A DNA stretch of 64,000 nucleotides from Clostridia bacterium (GCA_017550105.1 JAFYLQ010000064.1:1-64000), one strand, 5' to 3'; numbered from the stretch's first letter, positions 1-8,468 are shown. The notes: generated by a model from the sequence alone, not told the origin. Numbers and translations are program-made.

Positions 1-44
1 CTCGCTACGCTCGTAACGGAGTTGTGCCTTGCGGACACAAACAC

Positions 45-81
45 AAAAAATAAAGCAAGTCTTTCGACTTGCTTTATTTTT

Positions 82-82
<1 letters not shown>
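45..82 (-). terminator. Intrinsic terminator of the tRNA-Ala gene
   Basis: Near-perfect 17-bp inverted repeat (45-61 with 66-82) around a 4-base loop, with an A-run on the plus strand that becomes a U-run in the minus-strand transcript. It directly follows the 3' end of the tRNA read on the minus strand. Confidence 0.8.
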
Positions 83-157
<75 letters not shown>

Positions 158-170
158 ATATTTGTGCTAT

Positions 171-236
171 GCAATGAAGTACTGCGTAATGAAGTTGCCT
201 TCGGCAAATGAAGTGCTTCGCAATGAAGTTTCTTTC
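171..236. repeat. Short tandem repeat with AATGAAGT core
   Basis: AATGAAGT occurs four times, at 173, 188, 207 and 222, with alternating 15/19/15-base periods, separated by TTCG-containing spacers that can form tiny hairpins such as GCCTTCGGC. It lies just upstream of the tRNA and is non-coding. The function is unknown. Confidence 0.7.
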
Positions 237-358
237 GGCATACTACTGTAGAAGTATAGCATTTAAATGTTATTTCGTCAAGGGAAAACTTGCTTTTTTG
301 TCCAAAAAAACTATTAACTTTTTGTTTATATTATTGTATGAATTTTATTAATATAATG

Positions 359-388
359 TTTACAAAAACATAACAATTGTGCTATAAT
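359..388 (+). promoter_or_regulatory. Sigma-A-type promoter for the secreted hydrolase
   Basis: TTTACA (359-364), 18-bp spacer, TATAAT (383-388). The predicted start near 395 gives a short leader before the GAAAGGA ribosome site and ATG at 431. Confidence 0.7.
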
Positions 389-430
389 TCAATATGTGTA
401 AACTAAATCTTTTTTGAAAGGATTGTTTTT

Positions 431-2302
431 ATGAAAAAAACCAAGAAATTGTTAGCATTGCTTCTTGCTGTTGTAATGCTTTCAAGCACTCTTTGTGCAA
501 GCGTTAACGCTATTGATTGGGGCGGCCACACTCCCTACGTGCCCGTAGATGAGGACGTTCTTCCCACCATCATCGTTCCCGGCTTGTTCCAGAGCGAAAC
601 CAAGTATTATGAAGACGGTCAGGTTGCTTTAGATGCTAACGGCAACGAATACGAAATGCCCTTCTTTATGGACACTACTGCTGAAATCGTAGGTGCTGCT
701 GTTACAGAAGCTCTTGTTCCTATTGCTGAACTTCTTATTAATCAGGAAGATAAGGACCAGATGGCTGCTAACGCTGTTGCAGACGTTCTTTGCGAAACCT
801 TATTAGGCAAAATGAAGCTTGACGAAACAGGTCACTTTGTAAACGATATCCGTGCTACACAGTACAACACCTCTTTCGATAAGCTCAGCGAGTCCGACCA
901 GAAAACTGTTCTCGGTCACTTCCCCATGGAATATTACATCGAGCACGCAGGTGCAGATAAGCTTTATATCTTCTCCTACGCTTCACTCGACAATATGATT
1001 GACATTGCCAACAGACTTTACAACTACATTCAGTTCGTAAAAGAAGATTCAGGCTACGACAAGGTTAATATTGTTCCCATCAGCCAGGGTGGTTCCGTTG
1101 CAAATGCTCTTATGGAAATTTACAACGAGAAGGGCCGTTCTCTTGCTGAGGATATTAACAAGATGGTATTCGCAGTTCCCGCACTTGACGGTTCAACACT
1201 TGTTGGTGAAATCCTTGAATTCGGTCTTATTGACGAAGACAACGAAATATACTGCGAGATGCTTCCCGCTCTTTTAGGCGAGGATAATATGTTAAGCTAT
1301 GCTATTAACATCGTTTTACGTATTATGCCCAACGCTGACTTACACACAATTCTTGACGTTGTGTTCACCAAATTCATCAGCGAATATGCAGGTTACTCAA
1401 CTGCTCTTTGGGGTCTTTGCCCCACAGCCAACTATCCCGGTGCTCGTGAGAACTATCTTATGGCTGAGGGTATGGAGCAGATAAGAGAGCAGACAGACTG
1501 GTTCTATCAGGCACAGCTCAACTCCGATGCTAACATCCTTAAGGCTGTTGAAGACGGTGTTCAGGTTTACGACATCGTTGACTACAACAAGCCCCTCGTT
1601 CACATCGTTGACTCCTGGAACATTCCTGCAGACGGTATTATTCAGGTTGACTCAACCTCAATGGGTGCTTATGCAGCAGGTAATGACGTTAAGCTTCCTG
1701 CAGATTACGTTCCCACACACTCCAACTGTACAGACCCCGAAAATCACGACCATAAGGACCCCAATAACCTTATTGACCCCTGTACAGGTCTTCTTCCCGA
1801 AACAACCTTCTACTTCGTAAATCAGTCACATGAAAGCTCTGCTTCCAACGACGTATTTATGAAGCTTGCTTCCGCAATCCTTATGGACTCCAACTTCACA
1901 AGCGTTCATTCATATCCCGACGTATTCCCCCAGTTTAACGCAGGCAGAAATACAAAGGGCGTTGCAAAAGATGCTGAAGAATACAGAAGCTTCGACACAA
2001 GCATCCTCAACGATGAAGATAAGCTTGAGCTTGAGGAAGCTATTATTCAGGTTGAAATGATGCTTGACAACACTGTTGTTAACACAAGAGAGGTTGAAGC
2101 TGCAAAGGTTAGATTCTACGCTATTAAGGACAGAGTTGACTGGGTAGCAGAAAACAACGGTGACTACGATGCACCGATGCCCGAAAAAGAAAATGACGCT
2201 TACTTTGATTTTAGCTATCTTCTTAAGGATATTTTTGAAATCCTCAGTGACATTCTCTTTAAATACTTCGGCGGCTTAGGCTTCAGCGAGATTATGAAAT
2301 AA
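431..2302 (+). CDS. Secreted alpha/beta-hydrolase (lipase/esterase-like) protein
   Basis: 623 aa. A clear Sec signal peptide (KK, hydrophobic core, cleavage near ASVNA) is followed by a segment typical of the start of a lipase-type alpha/beta hydrolase (PTIIVPGLFQSE). A nucleophile elbow-like motif, NIVPISQGGSVANAL, contains SQGG in place of the usual GxSxG; this resembles LCAT/lipase-like proteins that act on lipids or esters outside the cell, but the substrate cannot be read from sequence. The C-terminus is acidic and then ends in a hydrophobic/aromatic stretch (LLKDIFEILSDILFKYFGG) like those of two other exported proteins here. It is monocistronic: own promoter upstream, terminator directly downstream. 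The start has signal peptide and ribosome site AAAGGATTG at proper spacing. An alternative is a structural hydrolase fold without activity. Confidence 0.75.
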   Translation: MKKTKKLLALLLAVVMLSSTLCASVNAIDWGGHTPYVPVDEDVLPTIIVPGLFQSETKYYEDGQVALDANGNEYEMPFFMDTTAEIVGAAVTEALVPIAELLINQEDKDQMAANAVADVLCETLLGKMKLDETGHFVNDIRATQYNTSFDKLSESDQKTVLGHFPMEYYIEHAGADKLYIFSYASLDNMIDIANRLYNYIQFVKEDSGYDKVNIVPISQGGSVANALMEIYNEKGRSLAEDINKMVFAVPALDGSTLVGEILEFGLIDEDNEIYCEMLPALLGEDNMLSYAINIVLRIMPNADLHTILDVVFTKFISEYAGYSTALWGLCPTANYPGARENYLMAEGMEQIREQTDWFYQAQLNSDANILKAVEDGVQVYDIVDYNKPLVHIVDSWNIPADGIIQVDSTSMGAYAAGNDVKLPADYVPTHSNCTDPENHDHKDPNNLIDPCTGLLPETTFYFVNQSHESSASNDVFMKLASAILMDSNFTSVHSYPDVFPQFNAGRNTKGVAKDAEEYRSFDTSILNDEDKLELEEAIIQVEMMLDNTVVNTREVEAAKVRFYAIKDRVDWVAENNGDYDAPMPEKENDAYFDFSYLLKDIFEILSDILFKYFGGLGFSEIMK

Positions 2303-2317
2303 TCAATAAACAAAATG

Positions 2318-2358
2318 AATCCCATCGGAAATTAAATTTCCGATGGGATTTTTATTTT
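2318..2358. terminator. Intrinsic terminator between convergent genes
   Basis: 16-bp perfect inverted repeat (2318-2333 with 2335-2350) followed by a T-rich tract. It sits between the plus-strand hydrolase and the minus-strand glycerophosphodiesterase and can serve both. Confidence 0.85.
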
Positions 2359-3123
2359 TTATTTACTTATTATCTGATTAACAAGTCCGGGGTTATCGGT
2401 AATAATACCGTCAACGCCTACATCAAGAAGCTTTTTGATTCTTTTTTCATCGTTTATGGTCCAGGGGTTAACCTGCAGTCCCGCCTTGTGAGCTCTTTTA
2501 ACGTAGCCCTTTGTTACGTACAAATGGAAGGGATGTAGGGCATCTGCACCGATTTCCTTAGCAAAGCTGACGGGGTGAGTTGAAATCTTAAATCCCATTG
2601 TACTGTTGGGGCTGTAAAGAATACCCGTTTTGCAGTTCTTGTCAACCTTCTTACAAACCACAAGCAATGCAGGGTCAAAGCTTGAAATAAGAAGCTGGTC
2701 AAAAAGACCATGATTTTTTACTGCATCAATTGTCTTTTCTGCAATCTCGGTACCTGCTTCGCCAAAATGCTCACTCTTAAGCTCGATATCAAGAAGCTTC
2801 ATATCATCGCCCATTGATTTGCTAAGCTCAAGGAATTCATCAAGTGTAGGTATTTTGACACCCTCAAATTCTGCACCCTTATATTTGCCGAAGTCAAAAG
2901 CACGAAGCTCCTCAAGGGTCATATCCTTAATTGCGCCTTTGCCCGTAGAGGTTTCGTCAATAGTAAAGTTGTGGCAGATAACGGGAATGCCGTCCTTGGT
3001 AAGGTGCACGTCTGTTTCGAAGCCGTCACAACCGATTTCAATTGATTTTTTGAAAGCTTCAATTGTGTTCTGAGGTGCTACCATATTAGCGCCTCTGTGA
3101 GAAATTACGTTACATTTAATCAT
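2359..3123 (-). CDS. Glycerophosphodiester phosphodiesterase
   Basis: 254 aa, the usual length of short GDPD/UgpQ-type enzymes, which hydrolyse glycerophosphodiesters to sn-glycerol-3-phosphate and an alcohol. The family signature is at the N-terminus: SHRG (residues 8-11), the PQNTIEAF segment, and the GCDGFETDVHLTKDG metal-binding region, followed by HN. Later TIM-barrel motifs LLDIELK and the terminal VNPWTIND and DGIITDNP are also present. No signal peptide, so cytoplasmic. It is the last gene of an operon with a metallophosphoesterase (10-bp gap) and mgtE. Ribosome site GAGGGG precedes ATG. Confidence 0.92.
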   Translation of the reverse strand: MIKCNVISHRGANMVAPQNTIEAFKKSIEIGCDGFETDVHLTKDGIPVICHNFTIDETSTGKGAIKDMTLEELRAFDFGKYKGAEFEGVKIPTLDEFLELSKSMGDDMKLLDIELKSEHFGEAGTEIAEKTIDAVKNHGLFDQLLISSFDPALLVVCKKVDKNCKTGILYSPNSTMGFKISTHPVSFAKEIGADALHPFHLYVTKGYVKRAHKAGLQVNPWTINDEKRIKKLLDVGVDGIITDNPGLVNQIISK

Positions 3124-3133
3124 ACAAAGCCCC

Positions 3134-4261
3134 TCATTTACCTAATAATAAACCTAAAGCTACACCCGCACCGATTACGGCTACACCACCGAGTGTACCT
3201 GCAACAAGTGCGATTTTCTTTTTAAGCATATCGTCTGCATCCCATATATAACAAAGGTCATTCCACAAGGATTTGCCCACAATATCGTTATATGTAAGGG
3301 TGAAGGTTTCATAATCACCCGTCGCCTCGTCAATATCAAAAACTCTGACACCACGGCAGAAATTACCGTAGCAACGGAATGAAGCGCAGGGTGTCTGAAC
3401 GAAGTTAATTCCGTCTACCACACCTGTGAAGCAGTTCTGATGGTCGTGACCGAATACAACGGCTTTAATGTCACCGCACTCCTTCATAGCCTCCATCTGA
3501 CCCGTTTTCTGACTTACGGCAGAAACATATTCACCAAGGTGACCCTCACACTCGGGCTTAAGCTTGAAATATTTGTCGTCGGGACCTTTTATTGCGCCCT
3601 TTTCGGTGGAGTCACATTCCTCAATAAGCTCAAGGGTTTCGAGCATGGGTATATGCTGGAACATAAGCGAAGGTACAACCTCGCCACCGTTTTTGGCTTT
3701 AAGCTTGGCACTTGTTTTTTTGTACCATTCAACTGCCTCGGGCTTAACGTATTCGAAGCATCTGTCCTGCTCCTTATCATTCCAAGCAGAGTCAAGCATC
3801 CAAAGGTTAAACTTAACCTTTTCGCCATTCTCGGAATAAATAGGAATATTATAAGTATCGCAGTCACCGCTATCAGTTCCGTCAAGACCTATGTTACAGC
3901 TGTACTGTCTGTAGAAATCCGCCTGCTCCTCCTTTGTCATACGGTTACGGTCATCGTGATTACCGTAAATCATAGCAAAGGGAATTTTGCGCTCCTCAAT
4001 AGGGGTAATGAGCTTATCAATTGCAATTTTCATCGCCTTCATTTCGCTGGGCTTATCCTTTACAAAAAGAGGAGTCCAAAGCTCACAGTCCCAAAGATGG
4101 TTACCTAAAATATTATCACCCGTAAGTACAATTAAATCGGGCTTTATATCGTCATACGCCTTGTTGAGCATACGCATCATAGTATGGCGTACGTGCTGCA
4201 AATCTTGAGCATCACTAACCTGTAATATTCTGAATTTGCCGTTTTTAAATTTCAACTGCAT
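3134..4261 (-). CDS. Calcineurin-like metallophosphoesterase with C-terminal membrane helix
   Basis: 375 aa. Metallophosphoesterase blocks are visible: SDAQD (residues 16-20, D-x-Q instead of the common D-x-H), LTGDN, IYGNHDDRN, and GHDHQN near the C-terminal third. The last about 25 residues, KKKIALVAGTLGGVAVIGAG and following, form one hydrophobic segment after three lysines, so a tail anchor is likely with the catalytic domain in the cytoplasm. The substrate is not evident. It is the middle gene between mgtE (10-bp gap) and the glycerophosphodiesterase (10-bp gap), with ribosome site TAGGAG. A paralogue without the membrane tail lies at 34762-35835. Confidence 0.88.
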   Translation of the reverse strand: MQLKFKNGKFRILQVSDAQDLQHVRHTMMRMLNKAYDDIKPDLIVLTGDNILGNHLWDCELWTPLFVKDKPSEMKAMKIAIDKLITPIEERKIPFAMIYGNHDDRNRMTKEEQADFYRQYSCNIGLDGTDSGDCDTYNIPIYSENGEKVKFNLWMLDSAWNDKEQDRCFEYVKPEAVEWYKKTSAKLKAKNGGEVVPSLMFQHIPMLETLELIEECDSTEKGAIKGPDDKYFKLKPECEGHLGEYVSAVSQKTGQMEAMKECGDIKAVVFGHDHQNCFTGVVDGINFVQTPCASFRCYGNFCRGVRVFDIDEATGDYETFTLTYNDIVGKSLWNDLCYIWDADDMLKKKIALVAGTLGGVAVIGAGVALGLLLGK

Positions 4262-4271
4262 AATTTATCTC

Positions 4272-5630
4272 CTATTTTAAGCCGGGAAGCATAGCCACCG
4301 CTACGCCAAAGTAAACCAAAAGTGATACCGCATCAACGATTGTTGTAATAAACGGACTCGCCATAACCGCAGGGTCAAGTTTTAATATCTTTGCCAATAT
4401 GGGCAATACGCAACCGATTATCTTAGCACATATAACCGTAGCACAAAGAGTAAGGGCAACCACAAGAGCAACCATCATATCAACGCCGTCTGTTTTAAGA
4501 AGCATCTGGTCAATTAATATCATTTTCGCAAAGCAGGCTACCGCCAAAGAAGCACCGCACAGAAGTGAAACACGAATTTCCTTCCACAGAACACGGAGCA
4601 CGTCTCTGACCTCAACCTCGCCAAGGGAAAGACCACGGATTACCGTAACTGATGCCTGACTACCCGAGTTACCACCCGTACCCATAAGCATAGGAATGTA
4701 AGCCGTAAGAATAACCACCTTTTCGAGAGCACTCTCGAAGGATGAAATTATAATACCCGTAAAGGTTGCCGAAAGCATAAGAAGTAAAAGCCAGGGTATA
4801 CGTACCTTCCACAGATGCCATACGGATGTTTTAAGGTAGGGCTTATCCGTAGGGGCAATAGCCGCCATTTTCTGGAAGTCTTCTTCTGCCTCTTCCTGAA
4901 TAACGTCAATAGCATCGTCAACGGTAACGATACCAACAATGCATTGCTCCTTATCAAGAACAGGAATGGTAAGAACGTCGTATTTATTAAATAACTGAGC
5001 AACCTCCTCTTTGTCGGTTGAGGTTGTAACTGTTATAGGATTATCGTCCATAACGTCGGTAACAAGCTCGTCGTCATCACAGGTAAGAAGGTCCATTGCA
5101 CTGATGGTACCAAGAAGCTTGTGCTTTTCTATAACGTAACAGGTGTTAACCGTTTCGGAATATTCACCCTTGGACTTAATCTTTTTAAGTGCATCACCTA
5201 TAGTCATACTGGGGAAAAGGCTGATGTACTCAAGGGTCATAATGCTACCCGCACTATCCTCGGGGTAATTAAGAATAATATTAATAGCCTGTCTTTTATC
5301 TCCTGCGGCAGAAAGCATACGCTCAACCACGTTAGCAGGCATTTCTTCAATAATATCTACGGTATCGTCAATGAACATATCGTCCATAATATTTTCCAAT
5401 TCGCGATCCGTAAACGCTTCTACAAGGACTTGCTCCTGTTCGGGCTCAAGGTATGTGAAAACCATTGCCGCACTCTCTTTAGGAATAAGTCTAAAAAGTA
5501 AAACCAACTGTTTTTCTTCAAACTCGGGAAGCAAGTTTGCAATATCAACAGGGTTCATTGTGTCAAAAATGCTTTTGATAGCTTTATATTGCTTTTCGTC
5601 TAAAAGCCTTTCAAAAACCTCTCTTGTCAT
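4272..5630 (-). CDS. mgtE: MgtE-type magnesium transporter
   Basis: 452 aa from the chosen start. Domain order matches MgtE: N-terminal helical superhelical domain (PVDIANLLPEFEEKQ, EEMPANVVERML), then PEDSAGSIMT linking to two CBS domains (about residues 130-250), a plug helix and five membrane segments at the C-terminus including the signature MGTGGNSGSQASVTVIRGL of the ion pore. It forms a homodimeric Mg2+ channel closed by cytosolic Mg2+ binding to the N and CBS domains. I chose ATG at 5630 because AAAGGAGG lies 8 bases upstream; the frame extends 10 codons further to 5660 through that ribosome site. It heads an operon with two phosphoesterases and is preceded by an unusual long leader with an intrinsic terminator. 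Confidence 0.95.
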   Translation of the reverse strand: MTREVFERLLDEKQYKAIKSIFDTMNPVDIANLLPEFEEKQLVLLFRLIPKESAAMVFTYLEPEQEQVLVEAFTDRELENIMDDMFIDDTVDIIEEMPANVVERMLSAAGDKRQAINIILNYPEDSAGSIMTLEYISLFPSMTIGDALKKIKSKGEYSETVNTCYVIEKHKLLGTISAMDLLTCDDDELVTDVMDDNPITVTTSTDKEEVAQLFNKYDVLTIPVLDKEQCIVGIVTVDDAIDVIQEEAEEDFQKMAAIAPTDKPYLKTSVWHLWKVRIPWLLLLMLSATFTGIIISSFESALEKVVILTAYIPMLMGTGGNSGSQASVTVIRGLSLGEVEVRDVLRVLWKEIRVSLLCGASLAVACFAKMILIDQMLLKTDGVDMMVALVVALTLCATVICAKIIGCVLPILAKILKLDPAVMASPFITTIVDAVSLLVYFGVAVAMLPGLK

Positions 5631-5710
5631 TATTCGTTCCTCCTTTGTTTTGCGATGCAACCGGGTAACGCACCGCTTTTACTCAGAATCAGGTAACGAG
5701 GGAATGCAAA

Positions 5711-5747
5711 TAAAAAAACCGAATCACAGGCAATTTGCCTTTGATTC
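5711..5747 (-). terminator. Intrinsic terminator inside the mgtE leader
   Basis: Arms GAATCA/TGATTC and AGGCA/TGCCT (5721-5747) with a single internal mismatch and 3-base loop, followed on the minus strand by a run of seven U. It lies upstream of mgtE on the same strand, so it can only act as an attenuator for that operon. Confidence 0.8.
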
Positions 5748-5798
5748 AGCGACACTCAAAGTATACTCATTTTCCAAAAAATGAATACTCATACCAAT

Positions 5799-5900
5799 TT
5801 ATTGAAAATCCGCGCAACAGTACTGTCGCAACGGAACATCAGTGTCGCCGTTTTGATAAAATATGCTACTTCGCCCATGTCCGCTACTGCCTGAATCCAT
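5799..5900 (-). CDS. Putative 33-aa leader peptide upstream of mgtE
   Basis: An ATG at 5900 opens a 33-codon frame ending in TAA at 5799, entirely within the mgtE leader and upstream of its terminator. AAGGAG lies 12 bases before the ATG, slightly long but usable. The peptide begins MDSGSSGHGR and ends DVPLRQYCCADFQ; it is polar with no signal sequence. I do not recognise a family. Position, promoter and terminator suggest a cis-acting peptide that couples translation to transcription of mgtE, analogous in logic to enterobacterial mgtL, but no similarity is claimed. It may be a chance frame. Confidence 0.45.
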   Translation of the reverse strand: MDSGSSGHGRSSIFYQNGDTDVPLRQYCCADFQ

Positions 5901-5959
5901 CGTACTGTCACACTCCTTATTATTAGAAATATTCGGGTTCTCATTCAAACCCACATTTT

Positions 5960-5988
5960 AATATACCCTAACTTAACACCTTTGTCAA
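5960..5988 (-). promoter_or_regulatory. Sigma-A promoter of the mgtE operon
   Basis: On the minus strand TTGACA (5988-5983), 17-bp spacer, TATATT (5965-5960). A perfect -35 and ideal spacing predict a start near 5953, more than 300 nt before mgtE. Confidence 0.8.
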
Positions 5989-6011
5989 GAAATATCACGC
6001 TAAAAAGCAAT

Positions 6012-6040
6012 AAAAAAAGGAGTCCGAAGACTCCTTTTAA
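6012..6040 (-). terminator. Intrinsic terminator after the small exported protein
   Basis: Stem AAAGGAGTC/GACTCCTTT around a TTCG tetraloop with a U-run on the minus strand, just after the stop codon at 6052. Confidence 0.85.
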
Positions 6041-6051
6041 TTCAGTATTGA

Positions 6052-6615
6052 TTAACCGATAAGTGATGTGATAAGTGCCATAAGCCACTCCCAGAAAGCA
6101 AGAAGACCGTTGTACTGAGCAGTTCTTCTTTGACCGCAAACCTGACATACGTTGTTTGCCTGAGTAGCGTCTGCGCCAAGAGTTGTATGACTACCCTTGC
6201 TTGCCTGACCGTCACAGTCTGCGCAATCACGCCAATGGTCTGTGCCACTGTATTTGTAATCGCCGATGGGGTTGTGGTCAACAACAACGAGAGCTTCGTT
6301 TGAGTAAGCGTAACCACCTACTGCGTTTGCTGCGAAGTATCTGATATAAGCACCGTCATCGTTCTTATCAAGAGCTTCACCGTCATAGGGAATCCATTCG
6401 CCGCCAACAACCTTAATCTCCCAGCCTTCTGCAAAAACGTTACCGTCAACAGCAGGAGCCTCAAGCTTAGATTCAATTGTTGCACCGGGGCAGATTCTTA
6501 CCTTTGCAGGAATTTCGCTTTCAATTGTGGGAATTGCTGCAGCAGATGCGAAGCAAGCAACTACACCGAACATAAGACAAACGCTTAAAAGTACGGATAA
6601 AACTTTCTTAGTCAT
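6052..6615 (-). CDS. Small exported protein with CxxC pairs and hydrophobic C-terminus
   Basis: 187 aa. N-terminal signal peptide with cleavage near ASAAA. The middle (about residues 30-120) looks beta-rich and carries no family motif I recognise. Residues about 127-165 hold HWRDCADC and VCQVCG with an intervening SHTT histidine, a Cys/His arrangement common in exported Firmicutes repeats and possibly metal binding. The last 16 residues (LLAFWEWLMALITSLIG) are strongly hydrophobic/aromatic. It is monocistronic, with GAAAGGATG upstream and a terminator downstream. Surface or extracellular location is inferred; function unknown. Confidence 0.7.
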   Translation of the reverse strand: MTKKVLSVLLSVCLMFGVVACFASAAAIPTIESEIPAKVRICPGATIESKLEAPAVDGNVFAEGWEIKVVGGEWIPYDGEALDKNDDGAYIRYFAANAVGGYAYSNEALVVVDHNPIGDYKYSGTDHWRDCADCDGQASKGSHTTLGADATQANNVCQVCGQRRTAQYNGLLAFWEWLMALITSLIG

Positions 6616-6757
6616 ATCTAAAGCATCCTTTCAATACTACATTTTTTTCTATTTTAACATCTATACACAAAAAATGCAAGTGTTTTGAAAAGTTTTTATA
6701 TTTATCGCACCCGCGAGTTCGGGTGAGTAATTCGACAAAGGCGCGTGCAATAATGCC

Positions 6758-7729
6758 TTAAATCCACCAAGCGGCGGCAAGACCCTCTTTTATTATGCAT
6801 TTTTTAAGAAGGTCAACGGCTTTTTCAAGGCCTTCGTTCTGACTCATAATTGAATCCTCGTGCTCGATGGAAATAGCGTAATCGTAGCCCACCATACGAA
6901 GGTTACTGATAACGTCACGCCAATAGCTTTCACCGTTACCGAAGCCAACAGAACGGAAAATCCAAGAGCGGTTAATCTCGTCCGCATAGGACTTTGTATC
7001 AAGAACACCGTTAACACCTGTATTAAGAGCGTCAATCTTAGTGTCTTTAGCGTGGAAGTGGAAAATCGCACCCTCTTTGCCTAAAGCACGGATAACCGCA
7101 ACGGGGTCCATACCCTGCCATATAAGGTGGGAAAGGTCGAGGTTTACACCGATTTCCTTGCCGACTGCAGCACGGAGCTTAAGAAGACTCTCGGTATTAT
7201 AAACACAGAAGCCGGGGTGAAGCTCAAGGGCAATTTTATCAACGCCGTGAGCGGTACTGAATTTTACAAACTCCTTCCAATAAGGAATAAGAACCTCGTT
7301 CCACTGATAATCAAGAACTTCGCCGAAATCGTTGGGCCAAGGGCAGGTTACCCAGTTGGGGTACTTTGATTCTTCGCAGTCACCGGGGCAGCCTGAGAAG
7401 GTGTTAATCTGATGAACACCGAGCTTTTCTGCAAGAAGAACCGCTTTTCTCATATCCTCATCAAAGTTTTTTGCAATTTCCTTGTTGGGATGAACGGGGT
7501 TACCGTGGCAGCTGAGAGCACTGATTTCAACGTTATATTTTTTAAGAAGTGCCTTAAAATCCTCAAGGGCCTTATCATCGTTGAGTAAAATATCGGGGTC
7601 TGCGTGGTCCTTACCGGGGTAGCCGCCGCAACCGATTTCAACCATTTCAAGACCAAGGGATGAAAAATATTTTAACGCTTCCTCAAGGGAAACTGAGCCG
7701 AGCAAATTAGTTAATACACCAAGTTTCAT
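6758..7729 (-). CDS. Sugar phosphate isomerase/epimerase (xylose isomerase-like TIM barrel)
   Basis: 323 aa from the ATG at 7729, chosen because AGAGG sits 6 bases upstream; the open frame runs further without a ribosome site. AP-endonuclease-2/IolE-type TIM-barrel motifs are visible: MVEIGCGG, ALSCHGNPVHP, the metal-ligand glutamate in ALELHPGF, GVNLDLSHLIWQGMD, FHFHAKDTK, and a final ISIEHED. Such enzymes isomerise, epimerise or dehydrate ketoses and inosose-like polyols with a divalent metal. It is the last gene of a three-gene operon with a paralogue and a Gfo/Idh/MocA oxidoreductase, a pairing usual in polyol or modified-sugar catabolism. Substrate unknown. Confidence 0.88.
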   Translation of the reverse strand: MKLGVLTNLLGSVSLEEALKYFSSLGLEMVEIGCGGYPGKDHADPDILLNDDKALEDFKALLKKYNVEISALSCHGNPVHPNKEIAKNFDEDMRKAVLLAEKLGVHQINTFSGCPGDCEESKYPNWVTCPWPNDFGEVLDYQWNEVLIPYWKEFVKFSTAHGVDKIALELHPGFCVYNTESLLKLRAAVGKEIGVNLDLSHLIWQGMDPVAVIRALGKEGAIFHFHAKDTKIDALNTGVNGVLDTKSYADEINRSWIFRSVGFGNGESYWRDVISNLRMVGYDYAISIEHEDSIMSQNEGLEKAVDLLKKCIIKEGLAAAWWI

Positions 7730-7742
7730 ATTCAACCTCTGA

Positions 7743-8468
7743 TTAAAAATTTTCTTTAAGCCATTTGTAGCTTCTTGTAATGTCCTCAAGACCTGTGGGT
7801 ACCGGGTCATCATTTTCAAGAATTACCCAATCAAGACCGATTGCCTTAACACCCTCAACAACCTTTGCAAGGTCATTTTCGCCCTCGCCTAAAGCCATGG
7901 GCTTTCTGTCAACGCCGTCCTTGATGTGAATAAGAACGATTTTATCCTGATTAGCCTTAAGATACTCTACGTTGTCGATACCTGCGCAAAAGCTCCAGTA
8001 TGTATCAACCTCAAGCTTACAACCATCGGCAGAAATAATATCCATAGCATTTTTGCCGTCCTTAAGGTCTAAAAATTCCTCTGTATGGTTGTGGTAGTAG
8101 GTATCCATTCCGTTTTCTCTGGCTACAACACCTGCTGCGCTAAGAACGTCGCCTGTGTTTTTAGCCTCCTCATATGTGCTGTGGGGCGCACCGCCTACAC
8201 CGAGGTATTTTGCGCCTAATGCCTTACCATAAGCAATGGTATTTTCAAGATTTTCGGGAAGGAAGTCGTTAAGACCCATATGGGAGCCAACAACCTCAAG
8301 CCCTAATTCCTCGCATCTTGCACGAAGAGTATCAGCCTCAAGACCAAAATAACCTGCAAACTCAACACCGTCAAAGCCGATTTCCTTAACCTTGCCGAGA
8401 ACCTCAAGCATATCGTTGCCGTCCTTGATATGGTCACGAACGGAATATAACTGTACTGCAAATTTCAT
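7743..8468 (-). CDS. Sugar phosphate isomerase/epimerase, short paralogue
   Basis: 241 aa. Begins MKFAVQLYSVRDHIKDG, typical of the IolE/xylose-isomerase-like TIM-barrel family, with GFDGVEFAGYFG, VVGSHMGLND, YYHNHTEEF, the metal-binding glutamate in LEVDTYW, LIHIKDG and a closing VILEND. Only distantly similar to its downstream neighbour, so the two probably act on successive or alternative substrates. Ribosome site TGAGG precedes the ATG; 13 bp separate it from the next gene and 12 bp from the oxidoreductase. Confidence 0.88.
   Translation of the reverse strand: MKFAVQLYSVRDHIKDGNDMLEVLGKVKEIGFDGVEFAGYFGLEADTLRARCEELGLEVVGSHMGLNDFLPENLENTIAYGKALGAKYLGVGGAPHSTYEEAKNTGDVLSAAGVVARENGMDTYYHNHTEEFLDLKDGKNAMDIISADGCKLEVDTYWSFCAGIDNVEYLKANQDKIVLIHIKDGVDRKPMALGEGENDLAKVVEGVKAIGLDWVILENDDPVPTGLEDITRSYKWLKENF

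Larger units (their letters stand above)
5631..5953 (-). promoter_or_regulatory. Long attenuator-like leader of mgtE
   Basis: About 320 nt separate the promoter from the mgtE start. In transcript order there are: a ribosome site AAGGAG, a 33-codon ORF (5900-5799), a hairpin of about 11 bp with two G-U pairs (about 5760-5792), a strong intrinsic terminator (5747-5711), then about 80 nt to the mgtE ribosome site. The sequence GATTCAG at the ORF start (5897-5891) is complementary to CTGAATC at the left arm of the terminator (5749-5743), giving a possible antiterminator pairing. It does not show the conserved blocks of the known Mg2+ M-box riboswitch. The regulatory role is inferred. Confidence 0.6.

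Noticed and set aside
171..236. CRISPR array
   Set aside because: The AATGAAGT unit is only 8 bp with 15-19 bp periods; no typical repeat-spacer structure and no cas genes in the window.
3440..4108. 222-aa plus-strand ORF
   Set aside because: It is antisense to the metallophosphoesterase gene, without ribosome site, and the opposite frame has clear family motifs.
5631..5953. M-box (ykoK) Mg2+ riboswitch for mgtE
   Set aside because: None of the conserved M-box core blocks can be traced on the minus strand; only a terminator and short ORF are seen.
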